Below are positions 43,205 to 56,036 of a stretch of DNA of 64,000 bases, piece by piece. Position numbers and translations under genes: made by a program. Position 1 is the first letter of the stretch, and every line of letters begins with the position of its first letter. Where the stretch lies: the NCBI GenBank assembly GCA_029204225.1, contig CM055103.1, positions 20,338,709 through 20,402,708 of the forward strand, in the 5' to 3' direction. Origin of the DNA: Diphasiastrum complanatum. Lineage: Eukaryota; Streptophyta; Lycopodiopsida; Lycopodiales; Lycopodiaceae. The notes under the pieces are model-generated. The model searched no databases. It was given only the letters and a program-made list of their open reading frames with translations, and was not told where the DNA came from.

Positions 43205-45050
43205 TTGGAACATATGACTACAACTGGCTCAGTCATTGAAGATATTGATGCTGTTATGACTCTATTATCGAGTCTTCTTGAGGCCTATGAAAATTGGGTC
43301 CTTGCAATTTTGATCCAGGAGAAGATCACCCTTTCAAGAGTGATTTCATTACTTCAACAAGAGGAGGCCAGAAGATCTGCAACCTCCTAAGGCACAAAGT
43401 TGGAGTCTCAAGTTCTATATTCAAAAAATCAAAAATTCAGATCCAAAAGGAAGAGTAATATGTAGTCAGAATCGAATTTTGGCTCAAGGTTGAAGCTTGG
43501 CTCAGGGTCGAATTTGAATTCTTCATCTTTCCAACCAAACCATAAACTATTCTACATATATTGCAAGAGAACTAGACATGAGATCAAGGACTGCAGAACT
43601 TTGAAATTCAACAATGAGAAGAAGAAGCAGTTTCAATGACAAGTGAATTTTGCCTCTCGACCCAACAAGAGGAAGATGAAACAACCTTTATGATCAAGGT
43701 CAGAGAACAATAGGATATCGATTCCTGGTATCTCGATTCCGGAGCAACTCAACACATGACTCACCATCAAGACTGGTTCAAATATTATAAATCTTTCACC
43801 CATTCTCGAGTTCTTCAAGTAGGAGACAACTCATCACATTCGATCCAGGGTGAAGGAATAGTCGGAATCAAATTTCAGAAAGATGAAGTCAAGTTGTTGT
43901 CTCGTTCTCCACGTTCTAAAACTGACCAAGAATTTGCTCTCAGTTAGCAGAATCACTGATTCAGGTCAGAGGGTCGAATTCAATGCAAACGGATGTCCCA
44001 TCCTTGACAAAACTCGAAAAATTTTAGCTTTTGAGAGAAGAAGTGACAACCTCTACAAACTCAGCCACTTTTATTCTTCTAACAGTCAAGTTCTTCACAC
44101 ATCAACTTCTGAATCATCTGATATGCTTTGGCATTTCAGATTAGGCCATTTGAACTTCAATAGTATTAAACAAATGTCAACTCAGAAACTAGTACAAGAT
44201 TTGCCTTCTATCAATAAGCCAACTCTTCCATGTGAAAGTTGTATAATCAACAAGCATGCTAAAAGTCCCTTCATTTCTAACTCAGTTCATACTTCTAAAG
44301 GCCTGCTAGTCTTGTACATAGCGACATATGTGGCCCGATGCAGATTGCTTTCAAAGGGGGGGCTCTATACCTCCTAAACTTCTCTAGAATGATTGCAACC
44401 TATTTTCTGAAGTACGAATCAAAGGCATTCAAGTTCTTCACGTAGTCCAAGGCACATGCAAAAAATCAGACCCAGAGAAAGATCAAAGTTCTATGCACAA
44501 ACGGAGGGGGAAAATTTATCTCCACTGAATTTAAGGAGTTCTGCAAGGCCAACGAAATACATCAATAATTCACAACAAGTCCAATGGTGTAGCTGAACGG
44601 AAGAATCAGACACTCATCGAAAGTGCCAAGAGCATGCTGGCCCATGCCTCTCTTGTAAAGAAATTTTGGGCAGAAGTTGTTTTAACAGCCGCCTATCTAC
44701 AAAGTCGATTCATCACCAAAGCCTTGAATGGCAAGACACCTTATGAGGTCTGGACAGGATCGAAACCATCACTAAAGAATATTAGAGTGTTTGGTTGCAT
44801 TGCTTATGCTCAGATCCCTGAAGATCTCAAGAAGAAGCTGCTACTCCCCAGATCACAAGGCATACAAGCTCTACAATCTGGAAATAGAAAAAAAATTCAC
44901 GACCAGAGATGTCATTTTTGTGGAAGATCAATTCATCAACCACAAGAGGAAAGCTCATCCATGTATCAAAAGAGATTCCAGGATCGAAAATCAAGAAATC
45001 GATACAAACTTAAAAAATGAGCCTGAATAGCAGAGAGTCGAAATTTAGCC
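43205..45050 (+). pseudogene. pol: copia gag-protease-integrase, decayed
   Basis: Successive frames give the end of Gag (43205-43390) and a basic region with a knuckle-like C-x2-... spacing (43550-43600). They continue with protease remnants (43740-43760), the GAG-pre-integrase motif LWHFRLGHLNF with the following H-C-C zinc residues (43883-44377), and the end of integrase (AERKNQTLIES, KFWAEVV, KTPYEVW, RVFGCIAY; 44590-44840). There are many shifts and stops. It breaks off at about 45060 where the inverted arrays begin. The RT-RNase H piece at 53880-54660 could be the rest of the same element. Confidence 0.78.
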
Positions 45051-45071
45051 AAGAAGATCAAATTTGGACTG

Positions 45072-46760
45072 ACGTATTCTATTGAACCTCAACCGACACA
45101 CACTCTCTCAGATCTCAACCAACGGTCATCTGTTACATCTTGACCGACGGCCTCAATAAACTCTCAACTGGATGCCCATCAGTCAGATCTTAACTGACAG
45201 AAGTCGCTCAGATCTCAACCGACGGAATCTGCTTCCAATCTCAATCGACGGTTTCCACTCAGATCTCAACCGACGGCCTCATTCCAATCTTGACCGACGA
45301 CCATGCGTTAGATCTCAACCGAAGCCAATCGTTTAGATCTCGACCGACAAGTTGCCTGAATCTCGCCCGACGGTTTCACTCAGATCTCAACTGGCGGTAC
45401 TCCATCAGATATCAACTGACGGCCTCATTCCAATCTCGACCGACGACCCTCAATCAAATCTCAATTGGCGGCCCTATGAAATCTTGACCAACGGCCCTCA
45501 GTAAAATCTAAACAGATGGCCAGTGTCACATCTCAACCAACGACCATTGTCAGATCTCGATCGACGGTTCCCTGTCTCAAATCTCAACCGACGGCCCACA
45601 ATCAAATCTCAACCAACGGTGCCCCGTGAAATCTCAACCGACGCTATAAGTCAGATCTCGACCGACGTCATCAGTCAAATCTCGACCGACGCCATCAGTT
45701 AGATCTCCACCGATGCCATCAATTAGATCTCGACCGATGCCATCAGTCAAATCTCGACTGACGCCATCAATTAGATCTCGACCGATGCCATCAGTCAGAT
45801 CTTGACCGACGCCATCAGTTAGATCTCGACCAACGCCATCAGTTACATCTCAACCTAAGCCAACCTTCAAATCTCAACCGGAGCCTTCAGTCCTGATCTC
45901 AACCAAAGCGATCCTTCACATCTCAACCGGAGCCGATGTGCTCTATTCAATATCAACTGAAACCCAACATTTAAATCTGAACCGAAGAGATTCTCAATCT
46001 CAACTGAAGCAATTTCTCAACTCTCGACCGACGAGAGCTTATTACGTCTCGACAGAAGAGTTTTTGCTCAACTCTCGACCGACGGCCCTCAATCAAATCT
46101 CAACCGACGGCCCTCAATCAAATCTCGACCAACGGTGCCCTCAATCAAATCTCAACCGACGGTGCCTCGTGAAATCTCAACCGACGGCCATTCAGTAAAA
46201 TCTCAACTGACAATGCCCCGTGAGATCTCGACCAACGCTATCAATCAGATCTCGACCGACGCCATCACTTAGATCTCGACCGACACCATCAGTTAGATCT
46301 CAACCAACGCTATCAGTCAGATCTTGACCGACGCCATCAGTCAGATCTCGACCAACGCCATCAGTCAGATCTCGACCGACGCCATCAGTCAGATCTCGAC
46401 CGACACCCTCAGTGAGATCTCGACCGACGCCCTCATTTAGATCTTGACCAACGCCATCAGTTACATCTCGACCAAAGGCAACCTTCAAATATCAACCAAA
46501 GCCTTCAGTCTAAATCTTAGCCAAAGCAATCCTTCACATCTCAACCGGAGCCAAAGTGCTCTATTCAATCTCAGCCGAAAACCAACGCTTAAATCTCAAC
46601 CGAAGAGATTCTCAATCTCAAACAAAGTAATTTCTCAACTATCGACCGACGAGATCTTATCACGTCTCAACAGAAGAGTTTTTGCTCAACTCTCAACCGG
46701 AGGGTCTGGGTCCAATCTCGACCGAACATCTTCCAATCTCAACCAGACCAGATTCACGCT
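45072..46760 (+). repeat. Left array of the ATCTCAACCGACGG family
   Basis: Dozens of short units, each (G)ATCTC(A/G)ACCGAC followed by G, GCCATCAGT or a variable spacer, fill 1.7 kb. In 45640-45860 and 46210-46460 the units settle into a regular 24-bp period. The first 190 bp (45072-45262) are the inverted counterpart of 52312-52556. The long frames on both strands are only translations of the repeat. Confidence 0.85.
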
Positions 46761-46859
46761 CGACCACCAGCCTTTTCAACGACAATCTTTCTGTCAAACC
46801 AAACGACATACAAGCTGGATCGCTATAAACGAGAGCAATGACACGAGCCTGTATCTACT

Positions 46860-47640
46860 ATGAGCCGTAGCCATCGCAAACTACTACGTGATCGCCTTGA
46901 GCCGTAGCCATCGCAAACCACTATGTGATTGCCTTGAGCCATAGCCATCACCAGCACCAGCACCACCGCTCTCGTCAGAACTGCAATCACACACCTCCAC
47001 TCTTCCAACGGTAGAAACCAAATTCCAGATATTGCACCAGTCGTCTTGAACCGTAGCGACCACAATCCACTCACGTCATTCCTTCACCCGTAATCATCCG
47101 CATACATCCATTCCACCGTAACCCGTAGGTACAGCAACCCACCGCAAAATAGACACATTGTAGCTGCATTCGTCCACAGTCACAATAGATCACAATCATA
47201 CGGCCCTATGACTACCCTCGGCCACCATCAACCGCCATCAACTGCATTCATCCGCATTACAACCGCCATCGACCACTGACATCGCAATCGACCATTCTCC
47301 CAGAGAGCCAATCGCAACTGACCGCAATACCACAGGCCGCATATCACCACTGACCGCAATCACAACGCCCCCACCCTTGACCTGTCACCCGCATTGATCC
47401 GTAGCAACCCGCCTCCCACCATAAACCGTAAACCACAATAGACCGTTGAAACCGCAATTGTCCACTGCAACCACAATCAACCGCTACAACCGTAATTGAC
47501 CGTTGTTGCACCATAAACAATCGTAACCTAGCCACATTCGTCCTTGAATCGCATTTCAAACGCACACTGACTGCCTCCACCATCAAACCACATTTCCCTG
47601 TCTAAACTGTACCAAATCGTAACTGACCGCAACAGACCCC
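46860..47640 (+). repeat. Degenerate CCGCAAT/CGACC-type array
   Basis: Repeats of the type ACCGCAATCGACC and CCGTAGCCATCGC with much variation lead from the first array into the gag fragments. A short piece returns at 47803-47860 between two gag copies. Confidence 0.6.
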
Positions 47641-47643
47641 AGA

Positions 47644-47802
47644 ACCAAGAGTTCCTGAAAGACGTACACCCAAGCTAGATCTACCAAAGTTTGACGGTAG
47701 TTTGAACACTCAAAGATTTTTGCAAATCTTTGAGAATGCATGTGATGTGTATGGCGAAACATCTCTCGATGCTATGGTCCAACTGTTTTCGATGACCATT
47801 AG
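47644..47802 (+). pseudogene. gag fragment 0
   Basis: It corresponds to PKLDLPKFDG through AMVQLFSMT of the full gag units downstream and is then cut by array sequence. It gives an extra, truncated copy in front of the tandem units. Confidence 0.7.
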
Positions 47803-47894
47803 CCAACCGCAAACCGCACACCGCACATCGCATCCACCGTAAATCGTAGGGACCGTTAAGAAAACAAAAAACAAAAAAGCCACACCAGTATCCA

Positions 47895-48880
47895 ATGGAC
47901 CAACAAAAAGATCTTGAAATCCCAGACGATTATCCATACGAGGTAAGATCCCCTACATTTGAACAAATCAGACGTCATAGATTCTACCAAATGCGGTCCC
48001 AACCCTACAAGCCATCCACAAACCCATTCAAAGGACAAGAACCTGATAGAGCCGAGTCTTCACGCGCACGACCCCATTTTTCTGGTGTTGAGCCCTCACA
48101 GGTCAGAACCAATCCTAATGGAGTTCCTGCTACCCACAGAGCTCATTTTGAAAGCCGTACACCCAAGCTAGATCTACCAAAGTTTGACGGTAGTTCGAAC
48201 CCTCAAAGATTTTTGCAAGTCTTTGAGAATGCATGTGATGTGTATGGTAAAACATCTCCCGATGCTATGGTCCAACTGTTTTCGATGACCATGATCGCTA
48301 AAGCACGTGATTGGTTTTTCAACCTTGATCGTGAAGATAAGACAGACTGGTCAATCTTGAAAGAGTCCTTTATCAAGCGTTTTAAGCCCTTTCGCTTGAT
48401 CAAGAGTCCTTTGTCAAACTGAGTAACATCAAAATGGCAAAGGATGAATGCGTACGAGACTATATCGAGCATTTCGAACGCCTCAAAAGTCAAGTACATG
48501 AACAACCCTCCGAACAGATGCTCATCATCTGGTTCCTAGTTGGACTTCCACGATGGATTAGACTTGAGCTTAAATCCAATGATGAATATATATTCCTTGA
48601 CTTATCATCAATATCCATCTGATAGTCCAGAACCATTAGCCATACAAGATGGCTATGCTGTTATACAGGGCCATTGCACACCAGATGTTTCATCTGTGCT
48701 GAAACTAGCCACTTCATGGTTGATTGTCCAGTCAAGACCACGTACCATGCTAAGTGTCCTGACTGTATCAGAAAATACAATTTCAAAGACCGTCCAAAAC
48801 AACCAACTAAGATCCTACCTGCCCATCACGTCAGTTATGAATCACAATAGGATCTTCACAACAACAACACGAGCACCATA
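47895..48880 (+). pseudogene. gag: gypsy-like gag, tandem unit 1
   Basis: An ATG at 47895 starts a 175-codon frame with PKLDLPKFDG, NPQRFLQVFENACDVYG and ARDWFFNLDREDKTDW, a Retrotrans_gag-type core. A frameshift follows at about 48420, then HEQPSEQMLIIWFLVGLP, and a CCHC knuckle CFICAETSHFMVDC at 48683-48730. A block of about 400 bp that is present in unit 3 is deleted just before the knuckle. Its first 130 bases differ from units 2-4, so this unit keeps the original 5' end. No pol follows. Confidence 0.78.
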
Positions 48881-49275
48881 GCACCCAACCGCTCAACCTG
48901 CTGCTCACTCGAGAAGTTTCTAGCAAACTTCTACAATACCGCCCAATACACCAGTTCCATAATGAAAAAAGACAATATGAAATGAGTCCTTGTTGAAAGA
49001 AAGTGATACCGATATCCCGTCATCTGCTCCAATGTCCAACCAAGAGCAACCTCCATAGGGAATTGACAGTTTTTCTCCCCTTCTACAACCTCAAATCTAT
49101 TTGTCTTTCCACATGCTGATAGATTTCCAATGTGCCAATACACAATAATTATCGGATTCGAAAATTCAGAGAGATTCGATTCTGAATCTCTTGTTCAGAG
49201 AGGTCCTCAGGACATAGTACCTCATCCATACCTGCATCTCAAGCTATATCTTACAACATCTGCTATCAATGATGG

Positions 49276-50130
49276 TAGATTTAGTGTCAATGCACAAACC
49301 CATTCGAAGGACAAGAACCTGATAGAGCCGAGTCTTCACGCGCACGACCCCATTTTTCTGGTGCTGAGCCCTCACAGGTCAGAACCAATCCTAATGCAGT
49401 TCCTGCTACTCACGGAGCTCATTTTGAAAGACGTACACCCAAGCTAGATCTACCAAAGTTTGACGGTAGTTCGAACCCTCAAAGATTTTTGCAAATCTTT
49501 GAGTATGCATGTGATGTGTATGGCGAAACATCTCCCGATGCTATGGTCCAACTGTTTTTTATGACCATGATCGCTAAAGCACGTGCTTGGTTTTTCAACC
49601 TTGATCGTGAAGATAAGACAGACTAGTCAATCTTGAAAGAGTCCTTCATCAAGCGTTTTAAGCCCTTTTGCTTGATCAAGAGTCCTTTTGTCAAACTGAG
49701 TAACATCAAGATGGCAAGGGATGAACGCGTACAAGACTATATCGAGCGTTTCAAACGCCTCAAAAGTCAAGTACATGAACAACCCTCCAAACAGATGCTC
49801 AGCATCTGGTTCCTAGTTGGACTTCCACGATGGATTAGACATGCGCTTAAATCCAATGATGAATATATATTACTTGACTTATCATGAATATCCATCTGAA
49901 AGTCCAGAACCATTAGCCATACAAGATGGCTATGTATACAAGGGCCATTGCACACCAGATGTTTCATCTGTGCTGAAACTGGCCACTTCATGGTTGATTG
50001 TCTAGTCAAGACCACGTACCATGCTAAGTGTCCTGACTCTATCAGAAAACACAGTTTCAAAGACTGTCCAAAACAACCAACTAAGATCCTACCTGCCCGT
50101 CACATCAGTTATGAACCACAATAGGATCTT
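49276..50130 (+). pseudogene. gag: gypsy-like gag, tandem unit 2
   Basis: It repeats unit 1 with the anchor AAACCCATTC at 49296, 1276 bp after the unit 1 anchor. It shares the same 400-bp deletion, and the knuckle is CFICAETGHFMVDC at 49958-50005. Stops at several points (for example TAG after KTD near 49625) make it non-functional. Confidence 0.78.
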
Positions 50131-50550
50131 CACAACAACAACACGAGCACCATAGCACCCAACTGCTCAACCTGCTGCTCACTCGAGAAGTTTCTAGCAA
50201 ACTTCTACAATACCACCCAATACACCAGCTCCATAATGAAAAAAGACAATATGAAATGAGTCCTTGTCGAAAGAAAGTGAAACCGATATTTAGTCATCTA
50301 TTCCAATGTCTAACCAAGAGCAACCTCCACATGGAATTGACAATTTTTCTCCCCTTCTACAACCTCAAACCTATTTGTCTTTTCACATGCTGATAATATT
50401 TCCAATGTGTCAATACACAATAATTCTCGGATTCGGAAATTCAGAGAGATTCAATTCTGAATCTCTTGTTCAGAGAGGTCCTCAGGACATAGTACCTCAT
50501 CCATACCTGCATCTCAAGCTATATCTTACAACATCTGCTATCAATGATGG

Positions 50551-51705
50551 TAGATTTAGTGTCAATCCACAAACCCATTCGAAGGACAAGAACTTGATAG
50601 AGCCGAGTCTTCACGCACACGACCCGATTTTTTTGGTGCTGAGCCCTCACAGGTCAGAACCAATCCTAATGGAGTTCTTGCTATCCACGGAGCTCATTTT
50701 GAAAGACGTACACCCAAGCTGGATCTACCAAAGTTTGACGGTAGTTCGAACCCTCAAAGATTTTTGCAAATATTTGAGAATGCATGTGATGTGTATGGCG
50801 AAACATCTCTCGATGCTATGGTCCAACTGTTTTCGATGACCATGATCGCTAAGGCACGTGATTGGTTTTTCAACCTTGATATGAAGATAAGACAGACTGG
50901 TCAATCTTGGAAGAGTCTTTTATCAAGCGTTTTAATCCCTTTCGCTTGATCAAGAGTCCTTTTGTCAAACTGAGTAACATCAAGATGGCAAAGGATGAAC
51001 GCGTACGAGACTATATCGAGCATTTCAAACGCCTCAAAAGTCAAGTACATGAACAACCCTCCAAACAGATGCTCATCATCTGGTTCCTACTTGGACTTCC
51101 ACGATGGATAAGACGTGATCTTAAATCCAATGATGAATATATGAGCCTAAAATTAGCTATGTCTGATGCCAACAAAGAAGAAGATGAAGGATTATATATT
51201 GACGAATCCAGAGAAAGATGAGCACTACGTGCTCTTGTCAATGAGTCAAAGCCGATCGATGATACCCGAGATCAGCTTTGGAAATCCCAGTTGGACTTGC
51301 TTAATAAGCAACATCAACTACAGATGGAGAAACTCACCAATGAGTTTCAAGCTACCCTGAAGTCTATCCAAAGCAGTATGTCTGGTCAGCCAAACACTGC
51401 ACAGGTACCTTATAGACAAAAAACAATATGGTGCCCACACTGTCGGGCTACACATCCTGTTGATGCTTGTCCTTCATATCCGCCTATCCATGCACATACA
51501 GTCCAACCATATGTAGAACACCCGTCACACTCTAGACATTCCTTGACTTATCATGAATATCCATCTGAAAGTCCAGAACCATTAGCCATACAAGATGGCT
51601 ATGCTGTTATACAAGGGCCATTGCACATCAGATGTTTCATCTGTGCTGAAAGTGGCAACTTCATGGTTGATTGTCCAGTCAAGACCACGTACCATGCTAA
51701 GTAAC
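50551..51705 (+). pseudogene. gag: gypsy-like gag, tandem unit 3 (longest)
   Basis: The anchor is at 50571, 1275 bp after unit 2. This unit keeps the block missing in units 1 and 2: a Gln/Lys-rich coiled-coil-like stretch (LLNKQHQLQMEKLTNEFQ) and a first knuckle CPHCRATHPVDACP. It is followed by CFICAESGNFMVDC, where the histidine ligand has become asparagine. It therefore represents the ancestral organisation. It has frameshifts near 50880 and 51220. Confidence 0.78.
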
Positions 51706-52243
51706 CTGACTGTATCAGAAAACACATTTTCAAAGACTATCCAAAACAACCAACTAAGATCCTACCTGCCCGTCACGTCAGTTATAAATCACAATAGGAT
51801 TTTCACAACAACAATACGAGCACCATAGCACCCAACTGCTCAACCTGCTGCTCACTCGAGAAGTTTCTAGCAAACTTCTACAATACCGCCCAATACACCT
51901 GCTCCATAATGAAAAAAGACAATATGGAATGAGTCCTTGTCGAAAGAGAGTGAAACCGATATTCCGTCATCTGCTCCAATGTCCAACCAAGAGCAACCTC
52001 CACAGGGAATTGACAGTTTTTCTCCCTTTCTACAACCTCAAATCTATTTGTCTTTCCACATGCTGATAAGATTTCCAATGTGCCAATACACAATAATTCT
52101 CGGATTCGAAAATTCAGAGAGATTCGATTCTGAATCTCTTGTTCAGAGAGGTCCTCAGGACATAGTACCTCATCCATACCTGCATCTCAAGCTATATCTT
52201 ACAACATCTGCTATCAATGATGGTAGATTTAGTGTCAATCCAC

Positions 52244-52307
52244 AAACCCATTCGAAGGACAAGAACCTGATAGAGCCGAGTCTTCACGCGCACAACCCCA
52301 TTATCTG
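52244..52307 (+). pseudogene. gag fragment 4
   Basis: A fourth anchor AAACCCATTC at 52244 begins another gag unit, which is cut after 64 bases by the right-hand inverted array. Confidence 0.7.
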
Positions 52308-52311
52308 AGTG

Positions 52312-52640
52312 GAAACCGTCGGTTGAGATTGGAAGCGGATCTCGTTAGTTGAGATCTGAGTGACTTCCGTCGGTTGAAATTTGACTGATGGGCGTCCGGT
52401 TGAGAGTTTATTGAGGTCTCCAGTTGAGATTGAGATCCTGATGTAAGCTGGGCCTCCGGTTGAGATTTCAATAGATTACCGTCGTTCGAGATGTAACGGA
52501 TGACCGTCGGTTGAGATCTGAGAGAGTGTGTGTCGGTTGAGATTCAATAGAATACGTTGGTTGAGATTGGACACGAGCTCTCCGGTTGAGATTTCAACAC
52601 AGGGAGGGGCTCCAGTTGAGATATGATCGTGAGGGGATGG
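52312..52640 (-). repeat. Right array, inverted relative to the left array
   Basis: The plus strand reads CCGTCGGTTGAGAT-type units, the complement of the left array. The order of spacers between 52312 and 52556 mirrors 45072-45262, so the two arrays are true inverted copies and not just the same satellite. The right arm continues about 80 bp farther than the left. Confidence 0.82.
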
Positions 52641-52722
52641 GCAGAGCGTGGACAAGGTTGCGGGTTTCTGATGTAGAAGGTGTTGGAGTTCAATGGGCAA
52701 CGGTGCCAAATGTTTACACAAA

Positions 52723-53878
52723 TGTTTACAGATCCCCTGATCCAGAGGATCTGTTTACTACGGTTTTTTTTCTTCTTGCTTACAGCTTCTACGACTTGGT
52801 ATTCTGCCTGTTACCAAGCTTCAGGGCATTCGTTATGTGTGCACTTGATATTACGATGCCAAACCAGGCAGAAGGGAACAAATTGTCATTGTAGTATATT
52901 GTTTTTGTCCTGCCTAGAGGACTACTCAGGGTCGTCTCTCATGAACGCACTTACATTCTAACAGAGATGCAAGCCAAGAACGCTCATTCACAGATCAGAG
53001 TGCAGTCCAAATGAACATTCTCAAAATTCTACAGCTATTTACTCCTAAAAATGAATTGAATCAGATCCTAAGCATTATTAAACTGAGTTACACTTGCATA
53101 AATTGACAAAACAAGTAACAAAACTAATCTACAACATGTTAGAAGTCCAAGAATCAAGAAACCAACCAGTCTTTTGATTCTTGGACATCCCAAGAATATC
53201 AAGAACTGGATTGTCAAAGAATATGCAAGATTTACAGCACAGATCCAGCCTATTTAGTTTACCTGAATGCTGGTTCCTATATTAATCCACAAACAAGAAA
53301 AGAAGCTAATCCACTCTAGGAAAGCAGCAAATCTAATCCACTCTACAATCCACAACCACACACAAAAGGAGGGAAGGGCAAGACATAAATACATCACTCA
53401 AGGATCTCAATGGATGCACCAAACTCGTGAAGGCTCTTCTCATTTCAGCATGGAGTTGATACAATTCACAAAAAGCTCCTCTACTCAAAGAGGGAGTCTC
53501 TTAAATAAGCAAGAGAGCTCCTTAGGTGGCATCCTAGTGGAATTTCCACATTTCACAAATTACAAGTGGAATAATGCTCTCCACTAGAGGTCACCATCAA
53601 AAGGTGGCTCACTCTACTTTCTTTAAGAGGGGTCTACTTGTATTTATTACATTTGCCTAGAAATACTAGTTCCTACATGGTCATTCCATCTTTCGGGATT
53701 CACCATGAGGCTTACACAATTATGGCTTGTTATCACTAACTAGCATTTCTCGGCTCTCATACTCAGCTCTCAGTCTTCATTCGTCTCGTCTTCTCAGAGA
53801 CCTCCGTAGTCTAAGGTGAGAGGTGCCTTTGAGTTGCTCTGTCCGAGTATCTTGGGGATTCGTCAGAATCAGCCAACA
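52723..53878 (+). mobile_element. Second copy of the 24.2-kb LTR, opposite orientation
   Basis: TGTTTACAGATC at 52723 to CAGCCAACA at 53878 aligns along its whole length (1156 bp) with the solo LTR at 24221-25348. The first 350 bp are more diverged. No convincing TSD is present (acaaa against tcaag), so it may have lost an edge or be part of a rearrangement. Confidence 0.75.
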
Positions 53879-53879
53879 T

Positions 53880-54660
53880 CAAGACAGCCTCCATCCAGAT
53901 TTATGGACGATACAACCTGCTACTTTGTGCAGGAACCAAATACAATTTTGGAGGTGATGTCTACACCTGAAGCTGATCAATGGAAAACAACGATGGACAC
54001 TAAATTTGATACTATGATAGAGAATCAAACGTGGACAGTCACTGAGCTGCCAAAGGAAAGAAAGCCGATTCCATGCAAATGGATATTCAAGGCGAAGTAT
54101 GATGTTGAAGAAAGGCTGAATCGTTACAAAGCCAGGCTGGTCACCAAAGGCTATTCCCAGATTCTAGATCTGGATTATCCGAGACCTTCAGCCCAGTCGT
54201 CAAACATGCTTCGATCCGACGACTATTACTTTCTTTTGCAGCTGCAGCAGATCTCGAAGTCCATCAAATGACTGTACAAACCACTTTCCTCAATGGGACC
54301 ATTGAAGAGAAAGCCTTTATATCACAACCAGAAGGATACGAGCTGAGCGAAAAGCAATACCTTGTGTGCGAAATTCACAAGGCACTCTATGGGCTGAAAC
54401 AGTCACCCAGGGTCTGGTTCCAGAAAATAAATGCATTCCTTATTGAGAGTACATCCAGGCAACCAAACATCTTAGCATCTGTTATGGAGGCAACAAACCT
54501 ACCAACATACTTGAAGGATACATAGATGCGGATTGGACAGGAGATATCGATACCAGAAGGTCTACTTCTAAATTTGTATTTTTATACAATCAAGGCCCAA
54601 TCACTTGGAACTACCGAAAGCAGACCTCAATAGCATTATCATGAAATATTGTCAATATTT
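53880..54660 (+). pseudogene. pol: copia RT-RNase H fragment
   Basis: Frames give PSRFMDDTT, then EADQWKTTMDTKF, CKWIFKAKYD, YKARLVTKGYSQ, a shift, TVQTTFLNGTIEEKAF and YGLKQSPRVWFQK. A jump over the YVDD region leads straight to RNase H, YIDADWTGDIDTRRSTSKF, at about 54517. The catalytic core of RT and the end of RNase H are missing. Confidence 0.82.
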
Positions 54661-55465
54661 TCTGACCTTTGAATTGCTGCTAAGTAACCTCTCTGAGGGG
54701 AATTTTGGCTAAACTAGCTACTTCTCAAAATTCATGCTCGACGTAGAATGCAATGTACCAGTTCAAAATTTGTCCACAAAAATTGGTTATGGAACAAATA
54801 TCTCTTCTCAACTAGCTATAGACTTTTGAACATGGCTAGCGATAGCAATTTTTGGCTCCAAAAGTTTAAAAAATGTTAGTCTGTATCAAGCTTTTGACAT
54901 GTTGCTTATAGATTAGATCATCTTAAATAGGTGCTTAATCTCTATTTCAATCCCTATTGCAAGGGTGTATACCTCCAATTTACTTGAAAGTTGGAGATTT
55001 TTGTGCAGTAGAACGTTATTTTCTCTTTCTACATACTTGCTCATATCCCAACAATGTTGCACTACATTTCAAGATAGCACATATACCTCAAGCTCTCATG
55101 TTGAGCAAACTGAGCTCCAAAGCTAGCTTAACTTCTAAGACTTAGTAACTAGCTCATCCACATTACCAAACTAGTCTAGCATTCCAACTCATGCGTGTTA
55201 CATGCTGAGTCATATTGCCCAAACTAAATTCCTCCACAAGTTGTTCTCCCAAGAGATTGTGACATTCTTGGAAAGCTCTGACCAATTTCACAAAAAACCC
55301 TTGAATCTAGATTGGGTTTCCACTAGTCCATTTTTTTTGGGACTTTGGTGCTAGAACTTTGGAGGATACACTAGGCTCTACTATTTGGTGCAAAGGTGGG
55401 GGGGGGGGGGTATCCATTTCATTTTGTACAATGCTTATAAGAAATGCAAGATAAAGAAGAATTTC

Positions 55466-55501
<36 letters not shown>

Positions 55502-56030
55502 AATTCATCATCAACCTCCTTAGTGACTTTGGGCATCTTCCGTTCCTCACGTAACTTATGCAGGTACATAAACAAGATTGGCTGACCCCTCACTTAGTCG
55601 TGAATTCAAAACAGTGTATCTATGGCAATCGACAACATCCTCCGAAACATAACACTAGTGATAGTTGGGTTGAATTCTGTTAATATGGTTAGAGCTGTAT
55701 GCATTCATGTTGTATCATATCGATCATCATGAACTAGGCTTGTTGAAATCTTATGAAAAGTTGGGAAATTTGAATTCCTTGAAAAGCTCAATTTCAATCT
55801 TCTTGGTCTTGAAATCATTGCAATTTATGCCACATTTGGCCAGCATGCAGGCACTGTTTACCTGCTTTTGAAAGACCCTAGGCGATCCAAAGATCTCAAC
55901 CATGATATCAGGTAAAGACCACAAGGATTTCCGTTATGGAAGAATAACAATAGCTGAAACATCTAGAGCTCTCCCTAACATGAAATATTTTGTACAAGAC
56001 ATCAATTGTGCTCTTCCGGTCATTTACACA
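54661..56030. other. Non-coding spacer with simple repeats
   Basis: It contains a run of 13 G at 55398-55410 and a CT repeat at about 55471-55499. I see no gene or element here. The last part may hold the 3' flank of the host gene at 56386. Confidence 0.4.
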
Positions 56031-56036
56031 GAGTAA

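Noticed and set aside
45072-46760. CRISPR-like array of short repeats with spacers
   Set aside because: The units are degenerate, the spacers are themselves repeated, the period drifts, and the context is a plant genome.
45060-52730. CACTA transposon suggested by subterminal repeats
   Set aside because: No CACTA/TAGTG termini and no transposase sequence are present, so no superfamily was assigned.
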